From: CAWHNT01 sp963830775
GTDB lineage: Bacteria > Pseudomonadota > Alphaproteobacteria > Geminicoccales > Geminicoccaceae
Assembly: GCA_963830775.1 (NCBI GenBank)
Contig: CAWHNT010000039.1
Coordinates: 1 to 19,889, forward strand
Reading direction: 5' to 3'
DNA: 19,889 nucleotides
Part shown: piece by piece, positions 1 through 7,216 of the stretch
Numbering within the stretch: position 1 is the first letter of the stretch
Layout of the letters: each line of letters opens with the position of its first letter
Translations under genes and position numbers: made by a program
Notes under the pieces: generated by a model
What the model was told of the DNA's origin: nothing
Seen by the model: only the letters and a program-made list of their open reading frames with translations
Databases searched by the model: none

Positions 1-474
1 CTCGGCGTGCGCGCCACCTTGCGCGTGGTGGACCCGGCCCAGTCCCAGCGCCGCACCACGACTCGGCTTCAATTCCATCATCGACATCTGGGGCCAGAGC
101 AGCAGCCCCGGCAACGAGCAGCGCGAGTTCTGGGGCTCGGCCGCGGCCGACGTCCCGGGCAGCCGCAACACGGTCGGATCAAGAACCCCGCCGTCGATGC
201 CCTGGTCGAACGGATCATCCGTGCCGAGGACCGCGCTCGTTGGAGGTCGCGTGCCGTGCCCTCGACCGGGTGCTGCTCTGGAACTACTACGTGCTGCCGC
301 AATTCACCGACGACGGCTACAAGCTCGCCTACTGGGACAAGTTCTCCCTTCCCGACCGTCCTGCCGACGGAATCGCCCGACATCTTCGCCTGGTGGATCG
401 ACACCGGCAAGGATTCGACCGTCGCCAGCCGCAAGCCCGAGGTGGTGACGGCACCGCCGGCGCAGGCGCAGTGA
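1..474 (+). CDS. yejA: YejA-type peptide-binding protein of an ABC importer, C-terminal part (5' cut by window, frameshifted)
   Basis: This is the C-terminal end of a family 5 extracellular solute-binding protein, the periplasmic receptor that hands oligopeptides to the YejBEF transporter. Family-typical pieces can be read in order but in changing frames: LGVRATLRVVD, then GFNSIIDIWGQSSSPGNEQR and FWGSAAADVPGSRN, then KNPAVDALVERIIRAEDR, then ACRALDRVLLWNYYVLPQF, and finally ESPDIFAWWIDTGKD to the stop at 472-474. The breaks fall near 55-65, 178, 236 and 350, each explained by one base gained or lost. The order of pieces is exactly that of YejA C-termini, so I read a real gene with sequence errors. 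The yejB start follows 55 bases later, which fits one operon. The assignment as YejA rather than another family 5 binding protein rests mainly on the yejB and yejE neighbours. Confidence 0.8.
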   Translation, partial: LGVRATLRVVDPAQSQRRTTTRLQFHHRHLGPEQQPRQRAARVLGLGRGRRPGQPQHGRIKNPAVDALVERIIRAEDRARWRSRAVPSTGCCSGTTTCCRNSPTTATSSPTGTSSPFPTVLPTESPDIFAWWIDTGKDSTVASRKPEVVTAPPAQAQ

Positions 475-529
475 TCGGCGGCATGAGCGCGAGCAGGCGG
501 CCGGAGCAGGGGCGTGCCGTCGGCGGCCC

Positions 530-1623
530 ATGCTAGCCTACATCTTCCGCCGCCTGCTCCTCATCGTCCCCACCCTGCTCGGCATCATGGTGGTCAACTT
601 CGTCATCGTGCAGGCGGCTCCCGGCGGGCCGGTCGAGCAGGCGATCGCCGACATTACCAAGGGCGGCAGCGTCACCGGCCGCTTCACCGGGGCGGGCGGC
701 GACCTCCGCCAGCTCGGCACGCCGGGGCAGGGTCCGGCCTCGCCCTATCGCGGCTCCGCGGCCTGCCGCCGGAGCTGATCAAGGACCTGGAGCGGCTCTA
801 CGGCTTCGACCGTCCGGCTTATGAGCGCTTCGGCCTCATGGTCTGGCGCTACGTGCGCTTCGACTTCGGCGAGAGCTTCTTCACCAGCCGGCCGGTGCTC
901 GACCTCGTGCGCGAGAAGCTGCCCGTCTCGTTGAGCCTGGGTTTGTGGACCACGCTCCTCACGTACCTGATCTCGATCCCGCTCGGCATCAGGAAGGCCG
1001 TGCGCGACGGCAGCCGCTTCGACGTCTGGACCAGCGGCGTGATCGTGGTCGGCTATGCCGTCCCCTCCTTCCTCTTCGGCCTGCTGCTGATCGTCCTCTT
1101 CGCCGGCGGCAGCTACTTCCAGATCTTCCCCCTCCGCGGCCTCTACTCGGAGAACTGGGCGGACGCTCTCCTGGCGCGATCGCGCGCTCGACTATCTCTG
1201 GCACATCACCCTGCCGGTGCTGGCCATGGTGATCGGCGCCTTCGCCAGCCTCACCATGCTGACCAAGAACTCGTTCATCGACCAGCTCAGCATGCAATAC
1301 GTCATCACCGCCCGCGCCAAGGGCCTGACCGAGAGCCGCGTCCTCTACGGCCACGTCTTCCGCAACGCGATGCTCCTGGTGATCGCGGGCTTCCCGCCGC
1401 CTTCGTGGGCGTGCTCTTCACCGGTGCGCTGCTGATCGAGACCATGTTCTCGCTCGACGGGCTGGGCCTGCTCGCCTTCGAGTCCACGATCCGCCGCGAC
1501 TATCCCGTTATCTTCGGCACGCTCTACGTCTTCACCCTGATCGGCCTCATCCTGAAGCTGGTCTCGGATCTTACCTATGTCCTGGTCGATCCGAGGATCG
1601 ACTTCGAGGCGCGTCGGGCCTGA
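530..1623 (+). CDS. yejB: YejB-type inner-membrane permease of a peptide ABC importer (three frameshifts)
   Basis: This is one of the two membrane subunits of the Yej oligopeptide importer (binding-protein-dependent transport permease family). The start MLAYIFRRLLLIVPTLLGIM at 530 is the classic N-terminal membrane segment of these permeases and is followed by FVIVQAAPGGPVEQ. Later blocks match YejB closely: LPVSLSLGLWTTLLTYLISI, GIRKAVRDGSRFD, the ATPase-contact loop YVITARAKGLTESRVLYGHV, and the end LVDPRIDFEARRA. The corrected length is about 364 residues, the usual YejB size. Frame changes lie near 756 (one C missing before RGLPPEL), at 1165 (one base too many or two missing before LSWRDRALDYLWH) and near 1395 (one base missing before AAFVGVLF). 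The stop at 1621-1623 overlaps an ATG at 1623, but that ATG is not in the yejE frame. Confidence 0.9.
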
Positions 1624-1684
1624 TGGCAACCCGGGCGCTGGCCCCGCCGCGGCTGCGGGTCCGCCTCATGGGCCTTCCTTCCGC

Positions 1685-2704
1685 GTGGGCCCACTCGCCG
1701 CGCGGCGGCTCGCCAACTTCCGCGCCAACCGCCGCGGCTACGTCTCCGCAGCCATCTTCCTCCTCCTCTTCATCCTCTCGCTGGGGGCGGAGGTGATCGC
1801 CAACGACAAGCCGGTCCTGGTCTGGTTCGACGGCCAGCCCTACTTCCCGGCCTTCGTCACCTATCCCGAGACCACCTTCGGCGGCGACTTCCCGACCGAG
1901 GCCGACTATCGCGACCCCTATCTCCAGGGCCTGATCCAGGAGAAGGGCTTTGCCGTCTGGCCGCCCATTCCCTTCAGCTACGACACCGTGATCACCGATC
2001 TCGGCCAGCCCGCCCCTTCGCCGCCCGACCGGCGCAACCTCCTGGGCACCGACGATCAGGCGCGCGACATCCTGGCCCGGGTCATCTACGGCTTCCGCCT
2101 CTCCGTCTTCTTCGGCCTCGTCCTTACCGTCCTGAGCTCCATCATCGGCGTCGCGGCGGGCGCCGTGCAGGGCTATTTCGGCGGCTGGATCGATCTCGGC
2201 TTCCAGCGCTTCATCGAGATCTGGTCGAGCGTGCCGACACTCTTCCTGCTCATCATCTTCGGCGCCATCCTCGAGCCCGGCTTCTGGACGCTCCTGGTCC
2301 TCCTCCTCCTCTTCTCCTGGATGGCGCTGGTCGACGTGGTCCGGGCCGAGTTCCTGCGCGCCCGCAACCTCGACTTCGTCCGCGCCGCCAGGTCGCTCGG
2401 CGTCTCGGATGCCAAGATCATGTTCCGCCACATCCTCCCCAACGCCATGGTGGCGAGCCTGACCTTCGCCCCTTTCGTGCTCAGCGGCTCGATCGCCAGC
2501 CTCACCTCGCTGGACTTCCTGGGCTTCGGCCTGCCGCCCGGCTCGCCGTCGCTGGGCGAGCTGGCGCTTCAGGGCAAGAACAACCCCCAGGCCCCCTGGC
2601 TGGGCCTCTCGGCCTTCTTCGTCCTGGCCCTCATGCTCTCGCTGCTCGTCTTCGCCGGCGAGGCGATCCGCGACGCCTTCGACCCGCGCAAGACCTTCCG
2701 CTGA
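1685..2704 (+). CDS. yejE: YejE-type inner-membrane permease of a peptide ABC importer
   Basis: This is the second permease subunit of the importer. It is intact and carries features specific to YejE: the short N-terminal ANFRANRRGY before the first membrane helix, then the large periplasmic insert with ANDKPVLVWFDGQPYFPAF, FGGDF, YRDPYLQGLI and WPPIPFSY, then NLLGTDDQARDILARVIYGF. The ATPase-contact loop is FVRAARSLGVSDAKIMFRHI, and the end EAIRDAFDPRKTFR is typical. I chose the GTG at 1685 because it gives a 339-residue protein starting just before ARRLANFRANRRGY, as in other YejE proteins. An in-frame ATG at 1577 would add a proline- and glycine-rich stretch that looks like yejB read out of frame. 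An ATG at 1623 overlaps the yejB stop but would need an indel near 1650-1685 to join this frame. Confidence 0.92.
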   Translation: MGPLAARRLANFRANRRGYVSAAIFLLLFILSLGAEVIANDKPVLVWFDGQPYFPAFVTYPETTFGGDFPTEADYRDPYLQGLIQEKGFAVWPPIPFSYDTVITDLGQPAPSPPDRRNLLGTDDQARDILARVIYGFRLSVFFGLVLTVLSSIIGVAAGAVQGYFGGWIDLGFQRFIEIWSSVPTLFLLIIFGAILEPGFWTLLVLLLLFSWMALVDVVRAEFLRARNLDFVRAARSLGVSDAKIMFRHILPNAMVASLTFAPFVLSGSIASLTSLDFLGFGLPPGSPSLGELALQGKNNPQAPWLGLSAFFVLALMLSLLVFAGEAIRDAFDPRKTFR

Positions 2705-2793
2705 TCCATCCGGGCAAATCGCCCCAGCATCCGAGGGAGTTCCGGGGCGCGATCTATCTTCCCGCCTACCAACCCTCATGCTGGGAGGACGCC

Positions 2794-3807
2794 ATGAAGA
2801 TCGCCACGCTGGCCACCGTGCTGGTCGCCGGCCTGCTGACCGCCTCCGCCGTGCAGGCGGCGGAGATCAACTCGCACACCATCAAGGTCGGCATCGGCCT
2901 CAGCAAGGATCATCCGCAAGGCCAGTCGGTGGCACGCTTCGGCGAAATCCTGGCTGAGAAGAGCGACGGCAAGCTCAAGGTCCGGATGTTCGCCGACGGC
3001 TCGCTCGGCAACGATGTGACCATGATCTCGGCCCTCCAGGGCGGCACGCTGGAGATGACCGTGCCCGACACCTCGACCCTGGTGGGCCAGGGCGGGCTCG
3101 AGAACTTCGGCCTGATCAACCTGCCCTTCCTCTTCAACAAGAGCGAGGAGGCCGACACGCTGCTGGACGGCCCCTTCGGCCAGAAGCTGCTGGCGAAGCT
3201 GCCGGAGAAGGGCCTGGTCGGCCTGGGCTTCTGGGAGAACGGCTTCCGCCAGATCAGCAACAACCGCCGGGCGATCGCCAAGGCCGACGACATTGCGGGC
3301 CTGAAGCTCAGGGTGATCCAGAACCCGCTCTTCATCGAGACCTTCACCTCCCTCGGCGCCTCGGCCCAGCCGATGCCGTTCCCGGAAGTCTACACCGCAC
3401 TGGAGCAGGGCGTGGTCGACGGCCAGGAGAACCCGCTGGCCACCATCCTGGCCTCCAAGTTCTACGAGGTGCAGAAGCACACGGTGATCTCGAACCACAT
3501 CTACAGCGTCTGGGCGTTCCTCATGAGCAAGAAGTTCTGGGACAAGCTCAATGCGGACGAGCAGGCCCTGATCACCGAGTCCGCCAAGGAGGCCACGACC
3601 TTCGAGCGCCAGACCATCCGCGCCTTCAGCGACAAGGCGCTGGACGAGCTGAAGTCCAACGGCATGGAGGTCACGACCCTGCCCGATGCCGAGGTCGCCA
3701 ACCTGCGTGAGAAGACGAAGCCGGTGTGGGTCAAGTTCACCAAGCAGTTCGGCGAGGACGCCGCCAAGGAGATGCTGACGGCGCTGAACCGGCCGATGAT
3801 GCAGTAG
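2794..3807 (+). CDS. TRAP transporter periplasmic solute-binding protein, DctP family (orphan)
   Basis: This is a complete 337-residue DctP-type binding protein, which captures an organic acid or similar solute for a TRAP transporter. Residues 1-22 form a signal peptide ending in VQA. The mature part begins with the usual IKVGIGLSKDHPQGQSV. The conserved ligand-binding arginine lies in LKLRV (R173), followed by the family block PMPFPEVYTALEQGVVDGQE (residues 193-212) and NPL. A clear ribosome site GGGAGGA (2783-2789) precedes the ATG. No DctQ or DctM membrane subunits are in the window, so its partner must be elsewhere, or it works alone. It starts 89 bases after yejE on the same strand, inside the yej cluster, where such a gene is not expected. 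A hairpin follows the stop. The substrate cannot be told from sequence. Confidence 0.92.
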   Translation: MKIATLATVLVAGLLTASAVQAAEINSHTIKVGIGLSKDHPQGQSVARFGEILAEKSDGKLKVRMFADGSLGNDVTMISALQGGTLEMTVPDTSTLVGQGGLENFGLINLPFLFNKSEEADTLLDGPFGQKLLAKLPEKGLVGLGFWENGFRQISNNRRAIAKADDIAGLKLRVIQNPLFIETFTSLGASAQPMPFPEVYTALEQGVVDGQENPLATILASKFYEVQKHTVISNHIYSVWAFLMSKKFWDKLNADEQALITESAKEATTFERQTIRAFSDKALDELKSNGMEVTTLPDAEVANLREKTKPVWVKFTKQFGEDAAKEMLTALNRPMMQ

Positions 3808-3817
3808 CTGCTATTCC

Positions 3818-3841
3818 GATGGGCGCCCGATGGCGCCCATC
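3818..3841 (+). terminator. Perfect hairpin after the TRAP binding-protein gene, likely terminator
   Basis: GATGGGCGCC (3818-3827) pairs perfectly with GGCGCCCATC (3832-3841) around a 4-base loop, ten bases after the stop codon. No T-run follows, which is common in GC-rich genomes. If it works as a terminator, it would separate yejABE and the TRAP gene from vapBC-yejF. Confidence 0.6.
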
Positions 3842-3849
3842 GCCGGCAC

Positions 3850-3901
3850 TTGACGCGGCAGGCGCTTGAGGCGACGTATATCCCGTTGCCATATACGGGA
3901 T
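3850..3901 (+). promoter_or_regulatory. Probable vapBC promoter region with an operator-like inverted repeat
   Basis: ATCCCGT (3880-3886) and ACGGGAT (3895-3901) form a perfect 7-base inverted repeat with an 8-base gap. A second pair, GTATAT (3876-3881) and ATATAC (3891-3896), is interleaved with it. The repeat ends 7 bases before the likely vapB start at 3909. TTGACG (3850-3855) and TTGAGG (3866-3871) are possible -35 boxes, with AT-rich -10 candidates inside the repeat. VapB antitoxins, with or without VapC, usually bind such dyads to repress their own operon. The exact promoter boxes are uncertain. Confidence 0.55.
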
Positions 3902-3908
3902 GACAGCC

Positions 3909-4138
3909 ATGGTGCGCTCGACCGTCTTCAAGAGCAACCGCAGCCAAGCCGTCCGCCTGCCGAAAGCTGTGGCCCTGCCGGACGACGTAAAGGAGGTCGA
4001 GATCGTGAAGCTTGGCCGTAGTCGTTTGATCACGCCTGCCGGCGGCTCATGGGAAGAGTTTTTCGATGGCCCTCCTGCTTCCGACGATTTCATGCGCGAT
4101 CGTGACCAACCGCCATCCAGGAGCGTGAGCCTTTCTGA
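3909..4138 (+). CDS. vapB: VapB-type antitoxin (one frameshift near the end)
   Basis: This is the antitoxin partner of the downstream VapC ribonuclease. The start VRSTVFKSNRSQAVRLPKAV is the AbrB-like (swapped-hairpin) DNA-binding fold typical of VapB, followed by GRSRLITPAGGSWEEFFDGP and DDFMRDRDQPPS, the region that wraps the toxin. One base appears to be missing near 4118. Restoring it gives the family-typical tail QEREPF and a stop at 4136-4138, for a protein of 76 residues. I prefer the ATG at 3909, which gives the usual short VapB N-terminus, over the ATG at 3900 that lies inside the operator-like repeat. The stop overlaps the vapC start (TGATG), the normal coupling in this family. Confidence 0.88.
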
Positions 4139-4533
4139 TGCTCCGCTATATGCTGGACACGAGCGTGTGCATTGATGTGATCAGGGAGAGCGGCCCCCTC
4201 CATCCGGCGCATTTCTATGATCTGGTGGCCAGCTGGCAGTCTCGTCCATAACACTGGGCGAGCTCCTCCACGGCGCCTATCGGTCATCGCAGGTATCCAA
4301 AAACCTGAAGCTACGGAGGAGTTCTGTGCACGGCTCGAGATCTTGGCGTTCGGTGAGCGTGCTGCGGGACACTTCGGTGAGATCAGAGCGGAGCTGGCGC
4401 GGACAGGGCGACTTGTGGGCGCCTACGATATGATGATCGGGGGACATGCGCGCAGCGAGGCTTGATTCTGGTCACCGGCAACCGTCGGGAATTCGATCGT
4501 ATCGATGGATTGCGCGTCGAGAGTTGGACCTGA
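4138..4533 (+). CDS. vapC: VapC-type PIN-domain ribonuclease toxin (three frameshifts)
   Basis: PIN-domain toxins of this type cut RNA, often initiator tRNA, when not held by VapB. The sequence begins MLRYMLDTSVCIDVI, containing the first acidic metal-binding residue. It continues as GQLAVSSITLGELLHGAYRS (second acidic site, the E of GELL), then ATEEFCARLEILAFGERAAG, then GAYDMMIGGHARSE (third acidic site), and ends LILVTGNRREFDRIDGLRVE. Three single missing bases, near 4227, 4312 and 4460, split it into frames; all lie in or beside G/C runs. The corrected protein has about 132 residues, the normal VapC length, so it is probably intact in the living cell. The first motif reads DTS instead of the more common DTN. 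The stop at 4531-4533 overlaps the yejF ATG. Confidence 0.88.
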
Positions 4534-6155
4534 TGGCGCTCCTCGAGGTCGACAACCTCCACGTCCATTTCCGCACCGACGGCCCGCCGGTCGAGGCCGT
4601 GCGCGGCGCCTCGTTCACGCTGGAGAAGGGCGAGACCCTGGCGCTGGTCGGCGAGAGCGGGTCGGGCAAGTCGGTCACCGCCCTCTCCGTCCTCCAGCTC
4701 CTGCCCTATCCCCGCGCCCATCACCCGGCCGGCAGCATCCGCTTCGGCGGGACCGAGCTGGTCGGCCGCGGCGACCGGTTCATGCGCAAGATCCGCGGCA
4801 ACCGGATCGGGATGATCTTCCAGGAGCCGATGACCTCGCTCAACCCGCTGCACAATGTCGAGCGGCAGGTGAGCGAGGTGCTGTTCGTCCACAAGCACAT
4901 GGGCCGCAAAGCCGCCCGGGAGCGCGTGCTCGAGCTGCTTCGCCTGGTCCAGATCCCCGATCCCGAGTCCCGCCTGGAGTCCTACCCGCACCAGCTCTCG
5001 GGCGGCCAGCGCCAGCGGGTGATGATCGCCATGGCGCTCGCCAACGAGCCCGACATCCTGATCGCCGACGAGCCCACCACCGCCCTCGACGTCACCATCC
5101 AGGCCCAGATCCTGAAGCTGATCCAGGAGCTCCAGGCCCGGCTCGGCATGGCCGTGCTGCTGATCACGCACGACCTCACCATCGTCCGCAAGGTGGCCGA
5201 CCGGGTCTGCGTGATGCGCGAGGGCCTGATCGTCGAGACCGCCACGAAGGACGAGCTCTTCGCCGCCCCGCAGCACCCCTATACCCGCCACCTGCTGGCG
5301 TCCGAGCCCAAGGGCTCTCCTCCCCCGGCCGACGAGGCTCGCCCGGCGGTAATGATGGGCGACGCGATCAAGGTCCACTTTCCCATCCAGCGCGGCCTGC
5401 TCAAACGCACCGTGGGCCACATCAAGGCCGTGGATGGCGTGAGCCTCACCGTCCGCGAGGGCCAGACCGTGGGCGTGGTCGGCGAGAGCGGATCGGGCAA
5501 GACGACGCTGGGCCTGGCCCTCCTCCGCCTGCTGGGCTCGGAAGGTGCGATCCGCTTCGACGGCCACGACCTGCAGGGCCTCTCCTGGCGCCAGCTCCGC
5601 CCCTTGCGCCGGCACATGCAGATCGTCTTCCAGGACCCTTACGGCTCGCTCAGCCCGCGCCTCACCGTGGGCCAGATCGTCGAGGAGGGCCTGCTCGTCC
5701 ACAAGCTGGCCCCGGACGCCGCCGCCCGCCGCCAGCGCGTCGCCACCATCCTGGAGGAGGTGGGCCTCGACCCCGCCACCATGGACCGCTACCCGCACGA
5801 GTTCTCAGGGGGCCAGCGCCAGCGGGTCTCGATCGCCCGCGCCATGGTCCTGGAGCCGCGCTTCGTCGTCCTCGACGAGCCCACCTCGGCGCTCGACATG
5901 TCGGTCCAGGCCCAGCTGGTCGAGCTCCTGCGCGACCTCCAGCGCCGCCATGGCCTGGCCTACCTGTTCATCAGCCACGACCTGCGCGTCATCCGGGCGA
6001 TGAGCCACGCCGTCCTGGTGATGCGGAACGGTGTCGTCGTCGAATCCGGTCCCACCGAGGCCATCTTCGACCGCCCGCGCGAGGCCTATACCCGCGCGCT
6101 GATGGCGGCCGCCTTCGAGATCGAGGCCGTGGAGCAGGAGGCGGTCGCCGGCTGA
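4533..6155 (+). CDS. yejF: YejF-type peptide importer ATPase with two nucleotide-binding domains
   Basis: This is the cytoplasmic ATPase that powers the Yej peptide importer, with two ABC domains in one 540-residue chain. Domain 1 has Walker A GESGSGKS (40-47), signature LSGGQ (155-159), Walker B ILIADE (175-180) and the switch histidine in LLITHD (H213). Domain 2 has Walker A GESGSGKT (317-324), signature FSGGQ (424-428), Walker B FVVLDE (444-449) and H482. QHPYTRHLL, the usual C-terminal motif of peptide-importer ATPases, follows domain 1. All catalytic motifs are intact and there is no frameshift. The start at 4533 gives the normal N-terminus MALLEVDNLHVHF. It overlaps the vapC stop, so its translation is probably coupled to vapC. 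It is cut off from yejE by about 1.8 kb of other genes. Confidence 0.94.
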   Translation: MALLEVDNLHVHFRTDGPPVEAVRGASFTLEKGETLALVGESGSGKSVTALSVLQLLPYPRAHHPAGSIRFGGTELVGRGDRFMRKIRGNRIGMIFQEPMTSLNPLHNVERQVSEVLFVHKHMGRKAARERVLELLRLVQIPDPESRLESYPHQLSGGQRQRVMIAMALANEPDILIADEPTTALDVTIQAQILKLIQELQARLGMAVLLITHDLTIVRKVADRVCVMREGLIVETATKDELFAAPQHPYTRHLLASEPKGSPPPADEARPAVMMGDAIKVHFPIQRGLLKRTVGHIKAVDGVSLTVREGQTVGVVGESGSGKTTLGLALLRLLGSEGAIRFDGHDLQGLSWRQLRPLRRHMQIVFQDPYGSLSPRLTVGQIVEEGLLVHKLAPDAAARRQRVATILEEVGLDPATMDRYPHEFSGGQRQRVSIARAMVLEPRFVVLDEPTSALDMSVQAQLVELLRDLQRRHGLAYLFISHDLRVIRAMSHAVLVMRNGVVVESGPTEAIFDRPREAYTRALMAAAFEIEAVEQEAVAG

Positions 6156-6206
6156 TGTCGGCGCGGAGCCGTGCTAGGCTTTGCCGAGTGTTCCCGGAGC
6201 ATGCGG

Positions 6207-6761
6207 ATGGCCGGCCGAGCCCTGCCTGACCTGACCAGGACTGAGGACTTCCTCGCGTGGGTCTGGGAGCAGGATTACAAGTTCGAGATGATCGAAGACC
6301 GCCTGGTGATGACGGCCGGCGGTTCACGCGACCATTCCCTGATCGCAGTCAACATAACCATCGCCCTCGGCAACCAGTTGGCAGGCAAACCGTGTCTGCC
6401 GTTCAACAGCGACTTCCTGCTCGAGGCCAATGGGCGCAACCGCTATTATCCCGACGTGACGGTTGCCTGTGGCGAGACACGCGACTTCACCGACCGGCCG
6501 GTGCTTGTGGTGGAAGTGCTCTCGCCCTCGACGCAGCGCGAGGATCTCGGCCCCAAGCTGCGCAACTACCTGCGGATCGCGGGACTGCAGTACCTGCTCT
6601 ATGTCTGGCAGGACCAGCCGAAGGTGCAGCTCTACTTGCCGGCCGAGGATGGTGGCGCCCGCCCACGCGAGATCATCGGTCTTGACCAGACGATCGAGCT
6701 GCCGGCGCTTGGGATCAGCCTGCCCACGGCCGAGATCTACCGCGACGTGACCTTCGCCTGA
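6207..6761 (+). CDS. Uma2-family (DUF820) restriction-endonuclease-like protein
   Basis: Uma2 proteins have a PD-(D/E)XK nuclease fold, and their role in cells is largely unknown. The protein starts with RTEDFLAWVWEQDYKFEMIE and DRLVMTAGGS, followed by the family motif YPDVTV (D83), then VVEVLSPST (E103) and a lysine in LGPKLRNY (K117), which together form the likely metal site. The C-terminus LGISLPTAEIYRDV is typical. I chose the ATG at 6207 because a GGAG (6196-6199) lies 7 bases upstream; this gives 184 residues. A GTG at 6171 and an ATG at 6201 are also in frame. It starts 51 bases after yejF on the same strand. Such genes are often scattered and mobile, and I see no partner. Confidence 0.85.
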   Translation: MAGRALPDLTRTEDFLAWVWEQDYKFEMIEDRLVMTAGGSRDHSLIAVNITIALGNQLAGKPCLPFNSDFLLEANGRNRYYPDVTVACGETRDFTDRPVLVVEVLSPSTQREDLGPKLRNYLRIAGLQYLLYVWQDQPKVQLYLPAEDGGARPREIIGLDQTIELPALGISLPTAEIYRDVTFA

Positions 6762-6847
6762 AGGTAACGGGTAGGCATCCGCCTTCGGTCCTGATAAAGG
6801 AAGCGGTCCACGCGAGGATTGCCCATTCACCTGCCCGTAGGAGGAAC

Positions 6848-7204
6848 CTGCTCCTGCCCGCGCACCAAACGCTGCTCGCCGATGGCATCTGCCAGCTCGA
6901 GGCCGATCTTGCCCGGGTCCGCGCCGATCCGGGCCTCGCACCCCGCACCGCAAGGCTGCTCGAGGCCAGCGTCACCAAAGCCGGGAAGAAGCTCGCCGAG
7001 GAGGCGGTGGAGGTGGCGCTCGATGCCGTCCGCGGCGACCGGCAGGCGGTGATCGCCGAGACCGCGGACCTGCTCTACAACCTCGTCGTCCTGCTCGACC
7101 GCATGGGCATCAGCTCGGACGAGATCGGGGCCGAGATGCACCGCCGCCGTGCCGCCTACGGGATCGCGGCCAAGTGCCCGAAGCCCGTGACCGAGGACGC
7201 CTGA
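6848..7204 (+). CDS. HisE-like phosphoribosyl-ATP pyrophosphohydrolase (start codon unclear)
   Basis: The protein resembles HisE, which splits pyrophosphate from phosphoribosyl-ATP in histidine synthesis. The readable part contains RTARLLEASVTKAGKKLAEE, then AVEVALDAVRGDR and ETADLLYNLVVLLDRMGI; the clustered acidic residues (EEAVE and ETAD) match the metal-binding helices of the all-alpha NTP pyrophosphohydrolase fold. It ends KCPKPVTEDA. There is no ATG, GTG or in-frame TTG at the expected start. A strong ribosome site AGGAGG (6839-6844) lies just before CTG at 6848, so either CTG is used or a base is wrong there. From CTG the protein has 118 residues. It stands away from other his genes and may be a paralogue acting on another nucleotide, so I give no symbol. 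It converges on the comE-like gene 12 bases away. Confidence 0.75.
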   Translation: MLLPAHQTLLADGICQLEADLARVRADPGLAPRTARLLEASVTKAGKKLAEEAVEVALDAVRGDRQAVIAETADLLYNLVVLLDRMGISSDEIGAEMHRRRAAYGIAAKCPKPVTEDA

Positions 7205-7216
7205 TCCGCAGCGCAC

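Noticed and set aside
1571..2779. A 402-residue minus-strand frame opposite yejE
   Set aside because: It is a charged, low-complexity shadow (E, D, G and R runs) of an intact, recognisable permease gene.
4383..5798. A 471-residue minus-strand frame opposite yejF
   Set aside because: yejF has all ABC motifs in the plus strand; the opposite frame is an H-, L- and A-rich shadow.
4505..6229. A 574-residue plus-strand frame overlapping yejF
   Set aside because: It is yejF read one base off: composed of R, G, P and A with no motif.
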